64,000 nt of DNA. It comes from Wolbachia endosymbiont of Armadillidium arcangelii (GTDB lineage: Bacteria > Pseudomonadota > Alphaproteobacteria > Rickettsiales > Anaplasmataceae). The stretch is from positions 1,054,001 through 1,118,000 of the forward strand of contig NZ_CP157942.1 in the NCBI RefSeq assembly GCF_040207875.1, given 5' to 3'. Of this stretch, positions 10,141-19,098 are shown piece by piece (positions within the stretch are counted from its first letter, which is position 1; every line of letters begins with the position of its first letter). The notes below the pieces were generated by a model. That model saw only the letters and a program-made list of their open reading frames with translations. It was not told the DNA's origin and searched no databases. The translations under genes were made by a program, and so were the position numbers.

Positions 10141-10164
10141 TTTTGTGGCATAAGTTATACTTGT

Positions 10165-10490
10165 TTGAAAAATGCTTATTTTACAACAAAATGCGTTACT
10201 AACCATATATTGAAAAGCTTTTCTCCTTACAATATAACACTAGCTATGCAACAAAGCCATGCGGGTTATACGGGAGAAAAATTTGCAACTCAAATAAAAG
10301 ATATTATTGGTGCAACTGTTGAAGTGATAAAGAGTAAGGAATTGCATACCTTTGCTGTATTGTAGAAAAGATGGGTTGTTTTTTGCTTAGTTAGAAAAAT
10401 GTAGGCGATTGTGGCGAGCGGAAACTCAACACCAGCTTACAAATTTGCTTTCACTGCTCTACTCCTGAAAAGATTTTAAACAGGTTCTTA
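10165..10490 (+). pseudogene. IS5-family transposase C-terminal remnant
   Basis: The translation AMQQSHAGYTGEKFATQI, then GATVEVIKSKELHTFAVL, a stop, then KRWVV and, in other frames, NSTPAYKFAFTALLLL matches the end of an IS5-family (IS427/IS1031-type) transposase: GY.G..F, GA.VE..KR.E.H.F.VLPKRW, then the ERSFAWL region. Only about 100 residues survive. The upstream 70 bases (10140-10260) are homologous to the sequence next to the IS110 copy at 33.2 kb. Confidence 0.6.
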
Positions 10491-10617
10491 GAGCCCCTTT
10501 CACATAATGGTATGACATTCTATTTATGAATCAATGCTTTTAATATACAATAAGAACATTTTCGTTGTGATTCAGGTTTCTAGTATGTATATTAATGAAT
10601 CTTGTTTTCACCAAATA

Positions 10618-11727
10618 ATGAAAATAATAATTGTCATGATAATGTTATTGTATAGTAACTATACAATGGCAAACGAACGAATAAGTCTAGTGGATAAAAA
10701 ACTATCTCAAGGATATGTAGCTCCAGTGCTTACAGAAGATAGCGTTATTTTATCAGACAAGCACGGTGCTTTATATTCTTTTGATATTGATAACTCAAAG
10801 GCTATGAATTGGAAATTACACCTCTCACATAGGAAAAAAATTGGTAACATGAGCCTATCGCATTATGAAAAAAATGTTTTCTTTATAGTGGATAACACTT
10901 TACACGCAATAGACGCAAAAACTGGCAAGATTGAGTGGGAAAAAGAATTGAGAGCTCCAGTAAGAGGGAAAGCAGCAGTAATAAATAATAAATTGGTAGT
11001 ATTGACTATTGATAATTATCTGTACGTGTTTGATATAAAAGATGGCAGCTCCGTTTGGGCTTATCAGAACGGTATCAATGAGGTTCGAGGTTTGTATTCC
11101 ATATCGCCAACAATTTCTAACGATAAAATAATAGCACCATTTTCAAATGGTGAGTTAATAGCTTTTAATGAAGACGGTAAAAAATTGTGGAGCCAAAAAT
11201 TGGCTACAAACCTTTTGGATACACAGCTCGCAGATGTAACTACTACACCGAGAGTGCTTGGCGATACTTTAATAGCTACAAACAATTCTTATATTTATGG
11301 TATTGACGTGAAATTAGGAAATATTTTGTGGTCAAAGTCACTGCAAGTAAAAAGTGTATCAGACATTGAGTCATATTATAGTCCTCTTATTCCTGCAGAG
11401 AAACAAAAAGAAGGCGGAAGAATTTTTATAGTAACTGAAGATAATAAAATAATCGGCCTGGATATAAAAAATGGAGAAACGGTCTGGACATCTAATTTAA
11501 TAGAAAATACGCAATTGTTTGCTCCAATTATGCATGCCCATACACTGTGGGTGACAAGCAATAAAGGTTCAATGTTTGCTTTTCCGGGATCTGAAAGTGC
11601 AGGAAAGGTAGTCAAAGTACCTGGTAATGTGTTTCACACTCCAGTGTTTACTCGCAATAAGATATATGTAACAACTGAGAGAAAAGGTGTTTATTCTTTA
11701 GAAAATAGGTTTGTTCTTTATGATTGA
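10618..11727 (+). CDS. bamB: Outer-membrane assembly lipoprotein BamB-like beta-propeller
   Basis: PQQ-like repeat protein of the BamB (YfgL) family, which supports the BAM complex that inserts beta-barrel proteins into the outer membrane. From MKIIIVMIMLLYSNYTMANE (start at 10618) the product is about 369 residues with a short hydrophobic export signal. Repeats with the blade pattern G..W recur: AIDAKTGKIEWEKELRAPV, FDIKDGSSVWAY, AFNEDGKKLWSQKL, GIDVKLGNILWSKSL, GLDIKNGETVWTSNL. No lipobox cysteine is visible, so it may not be lipidated. An in-frame longer form from 10534 exists but buries the signal sequence. Its stop overlaps the lpd start. Confidence 0.85.
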   Translation: MKIIIVMIMLLYSNYTMANERISLVDKKLSQGYVAPVLTEDSVILSDKHGALYSFDIDNSKAMNWKLHLSHRKKIGNMSLSHYEKNVFFIVDNTLHAIDAKTGKIEWEKELRAPVRGKAAVINNKLVVLTIDNYLYVFDIKDGSSVWAYQNGINEVRGLYSISPTISNDKIIAPFSNGELIAFNEDGKKLWSQKLATNLLDTQLADVTTTPRVLGDTLIATNNSYIYGIDVKLGNILWSKSLQVKSVSDIESYYSPLIPAEKQKEGGRIFIVTEDNKIIGLDIKNGETVWTSNLIENTQLFAPIMHAHTLWVTSNKGSMFAFPGSESAGKVVKVPGNVFHTPVFTRNKIYVTTERKGVYSLENRFVLYD

Positions 11728-13099
11728 TTATGACCTGATTGTTATAGGTGGTGGTCCAGGTGGTTATAAGTGTGCTATCGCTGCTGCAAAACTTGGATTG
11801 AAAGTTGCCTGTATAGATAAAAATAGCATTTTTGGTGGTACGTGCCTGCGGGTTGGGTGCATACCCTCCAAAGCATTGCTCCATTCTTCCTATCAGTATG
11901 CTCACACGAAAAATGATCTGTCGAAGCTTGGCATAAAAATTAAGGACGCAAGTTTCGATTTAAAAGAAATGCTAGGTTATAAGGACGCCAGAGTTCAGGA
12001 ACTTGGAAAAGGTATAGAATATCTGTTTAACCTTCATAAAATCACTAAAATCAATGGGCTTGGGAAAATTACTTCTTTTGACCAAGGTAATCTTGAAGTT
12101 TCAGTTGAAGGTAAGGTGCTGAAGACAAAAAATATAGTAATTGCAACCGGTTCTGATGTTATTTCTTTGCCAGGAATTAATATCGATGAGAAAGACATTA
12201 TTGCTTCCACCGGTGCACTATCTTTAACTGAAGTACCAAAAAAACTTGTCGTAATCGGAGCCGGGGCAATAGGGCTTGAAATGTCTTCTGTATGGAGGAG
12301 GCTAGGGTCTGAAGTCACTGTAGTAGAATTTTTTGATAGAATCGCTGCAGCAATGGATGGAGAATTAAGTAAGTCTCTACTTTCTAGTCTACAAAAACAA
12401 GGAATGAAATTTTTACTTAGCACTAAAGTCGAGGAGATAAAACAAAGTAGTAACTCTTTGAATGTGGAAGTTTGCTCTGTAAAAGATAATCAAACAAACA
12501 CTATAGAAGCAGATAAGGTGCTGGTTGCAGTAGGTCGCAAACCATGCACTGAGGGTCTTGAAAAAATAGAGAAAGACAGTCGTGGTTTCGTTCAAGTTAA
12601 CAACAGATATGAAACTAATGTGAAAGGAATATTTGCTATTGGTGATGTGATCGGTGGAGCAATGCTTGCTCATAAAGCAGAGGAAGAAGGGGTAGCAGTC
12701 GCAGAGATAATAGCAGGACAGTCACCTCACGTTGATTATGAAATTATACCATCTGTCATTTACACTCACCCTGCGGTTTCTTCGATCGGTAAAACCGAAG
12801 AGGAACTCAAAAATGCTGGCCGTCAATACAAAGTTGGTAAATGTCAATTTGCTGCAAACGGCAGAGCAAAAATCATTGATGATGCTGAAGGATTCGTGAA
12901 AGTGCTGACTTGTAGCAAAGCAGATACAATACTCGGTGTGCATATCATAGGGGCATACGCTGATACGCTAATCAACGAAGCAGTGGTTGCAATGGCATAC
13001 GGCGCAGCAGCAGAGGATATATACAGAATTTGTCACTCTCACCCTGATATAAACGAGGCCTTCCGCGACGCGTGCATTGATGCTTTCTTTAAAAAATAA
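11720..13099 (+). CDS. lpd: Dihydrolipoyl dehydrogenase (E3)
   Basis: FAD/NAD flavoprotein that reoxidises dihydrolipoamide of the 2-oxoacid dehydrogenase complexes. It has about 459 residues from the ATG at 11720, and a TTG at 11711 is also in frame. Motifs in order: YDLIVIGGGPGGYKCAIAAA (FAD Rossmann), GGTCLRVGCIPSKALL (redox disulfide), VVIGAGAIGLEMSSVWRRLG (NAD-binding), IFAIGDVIGGAMLAHKAEEE (second FAD contact) and the C-terminal dimer motif HSHPDINEAFRDAC with the catalytic His-Glu pair. Its start overlaps the bamB stop by 8 bases, which implies translational coupling. xerC starts 2 bases after its stop. Confidence 0.97.
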   Translation: MIDYDLIVIGGGPGGYKCAIAAAKLGLKVACIDKNSIFGGTCLRVGCIPSKALLHSSYQYAHTKNDLSKLGIKIKDASFDLKEMLGYKDARVQELGKGIEYLFNLHKITKINGLGKITSFDQGNLEVSVEGKVLKTKNIVIATGSDVISLPGINIDEKDIIASTGALSLTEVPKKLVVIGAGAIGLEMSSVWRRLGSEVTVVEFFDRIAAAMDGELSKSLLSSLQKQGMKFLLSTKVEEIKQSSNSLNVEVCSVKDNQTNTIEADKVLVAVGRKPCTEGLEKIEKDSRGFVQVNNRYETNVKGIFAIGDVIGGAMLAHKAEEEGVAVAEIIAGQSPHVDYEIIPSVIYTHPAVSSIGKTEEELKNAGRQYKVGKCQFAANGRAKIIDDAEGFVKVLTCSKADTILGVHIIGAYADTLINEAVVAMAYGAAAEDIYRICHSHPDINEAFRDACIDAFFKK

Positions 13100-13101
13100 T
13101 T

Positions 13102-14037
13102 GTGGACCTCAGTTCAATCATTGAAAAATGGTATGAGTGGCTGAGGTGCAACAGATCTTATTCACCAAACACTTTAGAGTCATACATGAGGGACTTGAAG
13201 GATCTTATAAGTTTCCTAAATACTCACATTGGTGGAGAAGTAAATGTTGGGACTCTGAAAAATTTAAGTATACCTGAGTTAAGAAGTTGGCTTACCTCTC
13301 GTTATGCAAGAGGTGTGAATGCAAGATCTAACGCTCGTGCATTGTCAGTAATCAGAAATTTCTTCAAGTACATAAAAAACAACCACAATATAGACAATGA
13401 AGCTGTATTTTCCTTATCAAGGCCAATTCAGAGAAGAACTCTTCCTAAAGCACTTTCAATATCTAACATAAAAACTCTATTGAAAGAAATGAAATTGCCT
13501 GATTTAGGCGAGCCTTGGGTGGTAAAAAGAGAAATTGCAATTATCGTTCTGCTATATGGAACGGGCTTAAGAATCAGTGAAGCGTTGAACCTTAGGATTA
13601 GTGATATTAACAATGAAAGTTTAATAGTAACAGGTAAGGGAGATAAACAAAGGCAGGTATTCATTCTTCCGGTAGTAAAAAAATGTATACAGGAGTATAT
13701 AAAAGCCTGTCCTTATTTTGATGAAGCACAATATCTTTTTTTGGGAGTAAGAGGAAAAAAATTGGGAAGAACTTATGTTGCTAATCGTTTGCAACAAATA
13801 AGAAGATTTTTAAACTTACCAGAAATTTTATCTCCACATGCATTTCGTCATAGTTTTGCTACTCATTTGCTTCAGGAAGATATTGACATAAGATCAATAC
13901 AACAACTGCTTGGCCATTCAAGCCTTGAGACCACTCAAGTTTACACTCACCTCAATTATCAAGATGTTTTTAATATGTATAAGAATTTTCAGCAGAGTTT
14001 GAAGCACCGAACAGAAAAAATCTGTCAAACCACATGA
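13102..14037 (+). CDS. xerC: Tyrosine recombinase XerC
   Basis: Site-specific recombinase that resolves chromosome dimers at dif with its partner XerD. It has 311 residues with a GTG start, 2 bases after lpd. The SAM-like N-terminal core-binding domain is residues 5-85 (YSPNTLESYMRDL). Catalytic residues are visible: Arg in GTGLRISEALNL, Lys in VTGKGDKQRQV, HxxR in PHAFRHSFATHLL, His in LLGHSSLETTQ and the nucleophile Tyr in VYTHLNYQ. The C-terminal HLNYQDVFNMYKN wording is closer to XerC than XerD. It is the last intact gene before the next IS island. Confidence 0.88.
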   Translation: MDLSSIIEKWYEWLRCNRSYSPNTLESYMRDLKDLISFLNTHIGGEVNVGTLKNLSIPELRSWLTSRYARGVNARSNARALSVIRNFFKYIKNNHNIDNEAVFSLSRPIQRRTLPKALSISNIKTLLKEMKLPDLGEPWVVKREIAIIVLLYGTGLRISEALNLRISDINNESLIVTGKGDKQRQVFILPVVKKCIQEYIKACPYFDEAQYLFLGVRGKKLGRTYVANRLQQIRRFLNLPEILSPHAFRHSFATHLLQEDIDIRSIQQLLGHSSLETTQVYTHLNYQDVFNMYKNFQQSLKHRTEKICQTT

Positions 14038-14180
14038 AGAAACTTGTATCTTCAAGGAGTAAGGCATTGTATCTCTCCAGGTTTAGTTTTTAGTAGCTTT
14101 TAAATATAATAATACAGGAAGCACTTTTGCAGTTATAACCGAATTCTTCACTGGTGCCATAAGTGCCCGTTTTGTAGCAT

Positions 14181-15090
14181 GAGACCTGCTGCAAAAGGTG
14201 ATTGAAAAAGTGATGTGAGATAGGTAGAAGAAGAATAAGCAGATTGAGTAAGGTAAAAAAATGAGCTTTAGTTACTATAACATGAAGAAATACCCAAGAA
14301 ACTTTCGTAATATAACAGGTTTAACTATAGAGGAGTTCGAAAAGATGGTGGAAAAAGTGAGGTCTGAGTGGAAAAACCTTGAAAAACAGAAAAAGTGCCA
14401 TGGTAGAAAATCACAATTACCAACTCTGGAAGATAAGTTATTTTGCGTAATTTTGTACTATCGCACTTACATAACACATAGATTTTTAGGGTGCCTGTTC
14501 AATGTGCACAACGCAAATATATGTAGGTTGTTGAAGAAAATAGAGCCACTACTTGCTAAGAAAGTTACTATAACAAAAGATAGGAGTATGACACCAGAAA
14601 AAATACTAAAGATTCTGGCTGATGTTACAGAACAGCAAATACAGAGGCCAGAAGATAGTAAAAAACGGAAGAAATCATATTTAGGAAAAAAAGAACCAAC
14701 ACTATGAAAACTGAGATTGTTATCGAAGAAGATGGAAGAATTTTATCAGTGTCAAAGTCATATCGTGAGTGATTTTCGTATAAGGAAACAAGAAAAATAT
14801 TTACCAATCAACAGCATAAAATATGCTGATTCTGGATATCAAGGTTGGCAAAAATTGCAAAGCGATGTTATAATTCCATATAAAAAGTATCGTAAAAAGC
14901 CATTAACTCCAGAGCAGAAAGAGCATAATAGAAGATTAGCATCGTTTAGAATGAGAGTGGAAAATAAGATCCGTGAGATAAAGATATTTAAGATTATGTC
15001 CCATATTTACCGCAATTTTCAGAAAAAATACAACTTGAGGTTCAATATTATTGCTGGTATTATCAATCTTAAGCACTCCTTCTAGTTAAC
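14181..15090 (+). pseudogene. IS5-family (IS427-like) transposase with frameshifts
   Basis: The left end GAGACCTGCTGCAAAAG starts at 14181, and no matching right end is seen. The first frame (14261-14707) contains NFRNITGLTIEEFEKMVEKV and the helix-turn-helix-like THRFLGCLFNVHNANICRLL. A run GGAAAAAAAG at about 14686 would allow a -1 shift into KTEIVIEEDGRILSVSKS, the known arrangement of frameshifting IS5 elements. A further, non-programmed shift near 14770 leads into the second frame (14717-15085) with ADSGYQGWQKL, PYKKYRKKPLT, EQKEHNRRLASFRMRVENKI. The second shift and the lost right end make it defective. Confidence 0.75.
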
Positions 15091-15344
15091 CTTGATTTTA
15101 GTCACCCTCCTTTCCTTTTTTTTATCGCTTGATTCGCAGCAGATCTTATGAAAAATGTCGACCTCTATGATGTCGGAAATTTCGGGACTCAATACCTTCA
15201 CTTTCGTTGCACCCTGTGTTGTCCATTCCACCAGCTTTACTAAGCTCGTTACCTTACGCAGCATAATGGTCTGTTCTAGGCTGTTGGCTAGACTTTGCCT
15301 AAGTTGACCAACTGAATTTTACGCACTTTGCTTGGCGCACTCAT
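15082..15344 (-). pseudogene. Small degraded gene of unknown family
   Basis: A well-placed AAAGGAGTG ribosome site precedes an ATG at 15344 that reads MSAPSKVRKIQLVNLGK. After one frameshift the frame continues as SLANSLEQTIMLRKVTSLVK, then LSPEISDIIEVDIFHK and ends at 15082. The joined product would be about 87 residues. I recognise no family; the ribosome site and the conserved-looking frame on both sides of the lesion argue for a former gene. Confidence 0.4.
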
Positions 15345-15671
15345 ATCTAACACTCCTTTCTTTTATTATTTTATAACTTACTTTTTTAAAGTAAGTCTTG
15401 TTTAATACATTTAAGTGATTAATTGGCCAATTTCGACTAAATTTTTGTATGAACTAATTTGTTTAGCTTTGTTGTAAAAATCTCACGCTTTTATTTGCAC
15501 AACGCCGCTTCTATTTAAGTTGTTCTCACGAAGGTAGGTACTTTTTTTGTGTTTTTTGAAAAAGTAAACATTCAAGATTTTTATGGCGCTAATTTTTAGT
15601 ATGTTTCCATACTAATCAATCTAAAGTGGCTATTAATAATCTTATATAAAGCATGAAAAAGTATATAAATC
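15345..15671. other. AT-rich gene-free stretch
   Basis: No coding frame, RNA gene or IS end can be supported. A poly-T-rich segment at 15538-15560 and generally high AT content are all that is visible upstream of the ankyrin gene promoter. Confidence 0.5.
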
Positions 15672-15712
15672 TTGACCTTTCTATTAAAATATTTAATAAT
15701 TAAAGTATATTA
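15672..15712 (+). promoter_or_regulatory. Promoter-like sequence of the ankyrin gene
   Basis: TTGACC at 15672-15677, a 17-base spacer and AATAATTAAA. The same layout (TTGACT, 17 bases, AATAATTAAA, then TATATTA) precedes the Ank-AAA gene at 60937. An AAAAGGAGATACTT ribosome site follows just before the ATG at 15739. Confidence 0.6.
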
Positions 15713-15738
15713 TTATTTTTAGTAAAAAGGAGATACTT

Positions 15739-16539
15739 ATGACTTTAACATCGGAACAGTGGAAAGAAATACTAGATGCAGTAAATTTAAACGAGGGTGA
15801 TATACTTGAAGCAATAAAAGAGAATTTAAAAGAAAAACATAAAGATACATATCAAGAGTGGGAAGGAAAAGACTTTAATGTAAATCATCTATTTTATGTA
15901 TCATGTACCATAGATAAAGAACAATATCATGCAAAATTAGCATTATTGCATATAGCTGCTTTTAACGGTCGCTTAGGTACAGTTAAATACCTTGTAGACG
16001 ATAAAAAGGTTAGCCTTGATCAAAAAGATAATAATGGCAGAACTGCTTTACATGGGGCTGCTTTTAATGGCCATTTAGATATAGTTAAATACTTTGTAGA
16101 CGATAAAAAGGTTAGCCTTGATCAAAAAGATGATAATGGCGAAACTGCTTTACATTGGGCTGCTTTGAAGGGCTATAAAGACGTAGTGACAACTCTATTA
16201 GAAAAAGGGGCTAATCCTTTAATAAAGAATAAGAACGGTAAAACTCCAAGAGACCTAGCTAATGATGAAAATATAATACAGCTTTTAAAAGAGGCAGAAG
16301 CTAAGCAAATGAAAGCAATAATTAGTTTTGCTTCAGGTATTATAACGAGTATTATAATTGGACTGACAGTAACTATTGGATGCAGTATTGCCGGCGTTGA
16401 GTTACCAATATCGATTATAGCTGCGTTAGTAATAGGAGTTATTGCTGGTGGTATTACATATTCAGTATCAAAGCCTAGTGATAAGCTAGATAAACTTGAC
16501 TTAGAAGTAGCTAACCAACAAGTACCTGAAAAAGCTTGA
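15739..16539 (+). CDS. Ankyrin-repeat protein with C-terminal membrane hairpin
   Basis: 266 residues. The N-terminal module (about residues 1-70) is LNEGDILEAIKENLKEKHKD..YQEW..FNVNHLF and is shared with the protein at 60998. Three to four ankyrin repeats follow (residues 70-180): LLHIAAFNGRLGTVKYLVDD, TALHGAAFNGHLDIVKYFVD, TALHWAALKGYKDVVTTLLE and NKNGKTPRDLA. The second and third repeats are almost identical in DNA (VSLDQKDNNGRTALH / VSLDQKDDNGETALH), a recent internal duplication. Residues about 192-240 are hydrophobic with small residues and look like two membrane helices, followed by a short charged tail. It probably displays the repeats on one side of a membrane, and Wolbachia ankyrin proteins are often proposed host effectors. 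No signal peptide is visible. Confidence 0.85.
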   Translation: MTLTSEQWKEILDAVNLNEGDILEAIKENLKEKHKDTYQEWEGKDFNVNHLFYVSCTIDKEQYHAKLALLHIAAFNGRLGTVKYLVDDKKVSLDQKDNNGRTALHGAAFNGHLDIVKYFVDDKKVSLDQKDDNGETALHWAALKGYKDVVTTLLEKGANPLIKNKNGKTPRDLANDENIIQLLKEAEAKQMKAIISFASGIITSIIIGLTVTIGCSIAGVELPISIIAALVIGVIAGGITYSVSKPSDKLDKLDLEVANQQVPEKA

Positions 16540-16573
16540 TAACAAAAGCCCAAGCAGAAGGGAGGGCCATCTT

Positions 16574-18029
16574 CACTGCCATTAAGTTAAGGGAAAGTGA
16601 TGGACTGTATTGTAAAATCAGGTAAGATCCACAAATTAAAAGAAGTAATGACATGAGTAAAAAAAAGAATAATCATGTTTATAAAAAATAAATTGATGAG
16701 TTTAAACTTTATAAACGCACACAGAGCATCCTCAAAAGACTTCTCACGAAAAAGAAAGCTGCCCTTCATTAATGTATTTCTCCTGATTTTTAGAAAGAGT
16801 GTAAAGTCATTACAAGTAATGCTTAATGAGTTTGTTCTGCATACAAGAAAAGATTACACAATTACGGCAAGTGCATTTACTCAAGCAAGAAAGAAGCTAA
16901 AGCATACTGCGTTTTCAGAGTTAAATGATGATATAGTTTCCCTATACTACCAAGATCAGGAATTTAAAACCCACCATGGCTTCAGAGTACTTGCATTTGA
17001 TGCTTCAATACTGATTCTGCCAAAGAGCGACAAAATAATAGGCGAGTTTGGCTCAAGAGCAGTATGGAATGGAATCCAGAGATTTGAAGACTATACAAGT
17101 GCAACCTTTGAAGTTTGCTACGATGTGCTAAATAATATTGCAATAAAATCTGTGCTAAGTAGAGGTGACAGCTATGAGGTTGATTTAGCGATCGGTATGC
17201 TTGAATCCATAAAATCAGACGATTTGTTAATCTGTGATAGAGGATACGTATCTTATCGATTTCTTGCTGAGCTTACAGGAAGGAAAATCAATTATATAAT
17301 TCGCTGTCCAAGTTCGTCTTTCAATGAAATAAACGCTATGTTTAAGCCGGAAAGCCCATCTAGTATGGTGGTAGTGTCTACCGCACCTATTAAAGTAGCA
17401 AGACAGCTACGAAAGCTAGGATTACCTGATGAGATGAAATTCAGGTTAGTCAAAATAATACTTTCTTCTGGAGAAGTTGAAGTGTTAGTAACATCTCTGT
17501 TAGATGAGCAAAGTTTTACAGTCGAAGAGTTTGAGAGATTATATTACTTGCGCTGGGGAGTAGAAACATTTTTTTCTAGGCTGAAGGGAAGATTAAATTT
17601 AGAGAATTTCACAGGAAAAAGTATTGAAACTATCAAGCAGGATTTTTGGTCAACTATCTTCATCAGTAATCTAGAAAGTATCATGATAGAAGATGATGAA
17701 GAGACATTGAGCGCACAGAATAGTAAACTAAAAAAAAGCATCAATAAATCTGTCTCATTTAATGCGATTAAAAACTTAGCCTTTGATATTTTTTCTACAG
17801 AGTCAGACATAGACTGCATTATGGATCGACTATCACAGTTATTTTTGATGAACACTTTAGTGGTAAGAAAAGGGAGAAGAGTTGATCGTCATAAGATATC
17901 TGATATTCGTTCACTCAACTACCAGAAAAGAGCTAGAAAACATGTGTTTTAAATTCAAGATATCTTTTCAGTATCATTGCATTAGTACATTCTTTGCAAA
18001 ATAACCTGCAATTATTACTTTTTTAAATA
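16574..18029 (+). mobile_element. IS4-family element, copy 1, right end lost
   Basis: The left end CACTGCCATTAAGTTAAGGG starts at 16574. Sequence is identical to the copies at 29002-30576 and 48083-49657 up to about 18027, then stops. The last 120 bases and the right inverted repeat are missing. An IS630 element starts exactly at the break, but its far side does not resume the IS4 sequence, so a deletion accompanied or followed that insertion. Confidence 0.85.
16675..17952 (+). CDS. IS4-family transposase, copy 1 (intact frame)
   Basis: DDE transposase of 425 residues. Catalytic motifs are visible: LAFDASILILPKSDK (first Asp), LLICDRGYVSYRFLAEL (DRGY, second Asp) and the IS4 hallmark Y-(2)-R-(3)-E-(6)-K in YYLRWGVETFFSRLK. 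The basic C-terminal tail is YQKRARKHVF. The protein is the same as the copy at 48184-49461, so it may be active in trans on the other copies even though its own element lacks one end. Confidence 0.93.
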   Translation: MFIKNKLMSLNFINAHRASSKDFSRKRKLPFINVFLLIFRKSVKSLQVMLNEFVLHTRKDYTITASAFTQARKKLKHTAFSELNDDIVSLYYQDQEFKTHHGFRVLAFDASILILPKSDKIIGEFGSRAVWNGIQRFEDYTSATFEVCYDVLNNIAIKSVLSRGDSYEVDLAIGMLESIKSDDLLICDRGYVSYRFLAELTGRKINYIIRCPSSSFNEINAMFKPESPSSMVVVSTAPIKVARQLRKLGLPDEMKFRLVKIILSSGEVEVLVTSLLDEQSFTVEEFERLYYLRWGVETFFSRLKGRLNLENFTGKSIETIKQDFWSTIFISNLESIMIEDDEETLSAQNSKLKKSINKSVSFNAIKNLAFDIFSTESDIDCIMDRLSQLFLMNTLVVRKGRRVDRHKISDIRSLNYQKRARKHVF

Positions 18030-18956
18030 TAGCTCTTTTCATAATAGTACAAACGAGGTAAAATAAGATTTTATAGTAGTGAAGGTAAGTATGCCAGCAG
18101 CATATAGTTATGATTTAAGAAAAAAAGCAATGGAATCACTAGAAGAAGGAGAAAGCAGAGAAGCAGTGGCAGCAAGATTTAAAATTGGAAGAACTACGTT
18201 ATGGGAGTGGCAGCAAAGAAAAAAAGAAACAGGAGATTTTCAGTCAAAAAAACTTGGAAATGGAGGTTATAATCACAAAATTACTGACTGGAATAAATTT
18301 ACTGAATTTGCTAAAAAATATGGTGGAAAAACTCTATCGGAAATGGCTAAGCTTTGGAGCAATGTTAGTATCCCAACGATTCATCGAGCTCTTAAAAAAA
18401 TTGGACTCACACGCAAAAAAAGACATATGGATACAAAGAAAGGGACGAAGAAAAACGCGCTGAATTTTTGAAAATTATAGCAACAAAAGAACCTCAAAAC
18501 TTAGTTTATATAGATGAGTCTGGCATTGATAACACCGAGGACTACCCTTATGGATATTGCCAGAAGGGACAGAGGTTTTATGCTCTAAAATCTGGTAAAA
18601 AAATTCAACGAATCAGTATGATTGCAGCCTTAAACGGCAGAAAAATAGTTGTTCCGTTAACATTTGAAGGCCACTGTAATATGTTAATAAATGGTTTGAG
18701 CAGTTTTTGACACCGATCTGGACAAACTTTGATAATGCTACTTTTCATAAGTCTAATAAGATTACTGAATTTGCTAAAGGAGTTGGCGCAGAAATTTTAT
18801 ATCTACCGCCTTATTCTCCCGATTTTAACAAAATTGAGCATCATTGGTTTGCTATAAAAAACAGAGCTAGGAAAAACATCCCTCTATTCACATCTTTTCG
18901 TCATGCTGTTGATTCCGCTTTTCTATAAGCTTTTCGGACTATTATGAAAAGAGCTA
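18030..18956 (+). mobile_element. IS630-family element (ISL-type Tc1/mariner), decayed
   Basis: Perfect 19-base terminal repeats, TAGCTCTTTTCATAATAGT at 18030-18048 and its complement at 18938-18956, are flanked on both sides by TA, the IS630/mariner target duplication. The element is 927 bases long. Clean ends and the TA repeat point to a fairly recent insertion despite the damaged transposase. Confidence 0.9.
18079..18928 (+). pseudogene. IS630-family transposase, frameshifted
   Basis: The first frame (18079-18471) has the helix-turn-helix region AYSYDLRKKAMESLEEGESR..AAARFKIGRTTLWEWQQRKK. A shift at the A-rich GAAGAAAAACGC near 18447 leads into DEEKRAEFLKIIATKE and VYIDESGIDNTEDYPYGY (first catalytic Asp region) at 18468-18710. 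A second shift near 18700, with a few residues missing, leads into NFDNATFHKSNKI and LPPYSPDFNKIEHHWFAIKN (second Asp and the final acidic residue). The first shift may be programmed, as in other IS630 elements. The second lesion removes part of the core. Confidence 0.85.
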
Positions 18957-19098
18957 TACTTTTAATCCGTGTGGACGTACATACTGTAATTGCTATTGAA
19001 TGATGGAGAGACATACTCCATTATTTTAGCACGAAGTAACAAATTCAATGAATTAGTTCTTCAAGAATAATTTAAACTTTTACAGTAGGAGTAGTCTC

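Larger units (their letters stand above)
7622..10150 (-). mobile_element. IS110 element type a, copy 1, split by a Tn5-like element
   Basis: The outer element starts near TATCAACTATG at 7622 and ends near 10150. It contains a hairpin (AATGAATATGTGC at 7759-7771 with GCACATATTCATT at 7789-7801), a degraded transposase, and a 5' non-coding segment at 9900-10150. The same arrangement is intact at 21.2-22.6 kb and occurs again at 33.2-34.5 kb. A 1163-base Tn5-like element interrupts it at 8566-9728. Exact ends cannot be fixed, because IS110 elements lack terminal inverted repeats and target duplications. Confidence 0.7.

Noticed and set aside
11720..14037. bamB-lpd-xerC as a mobile cassette because XerC is present
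   Set aside because: XerC is of the chromosomal dimer-resolution type with all core residues, and its neighbours are housekeeping genes.
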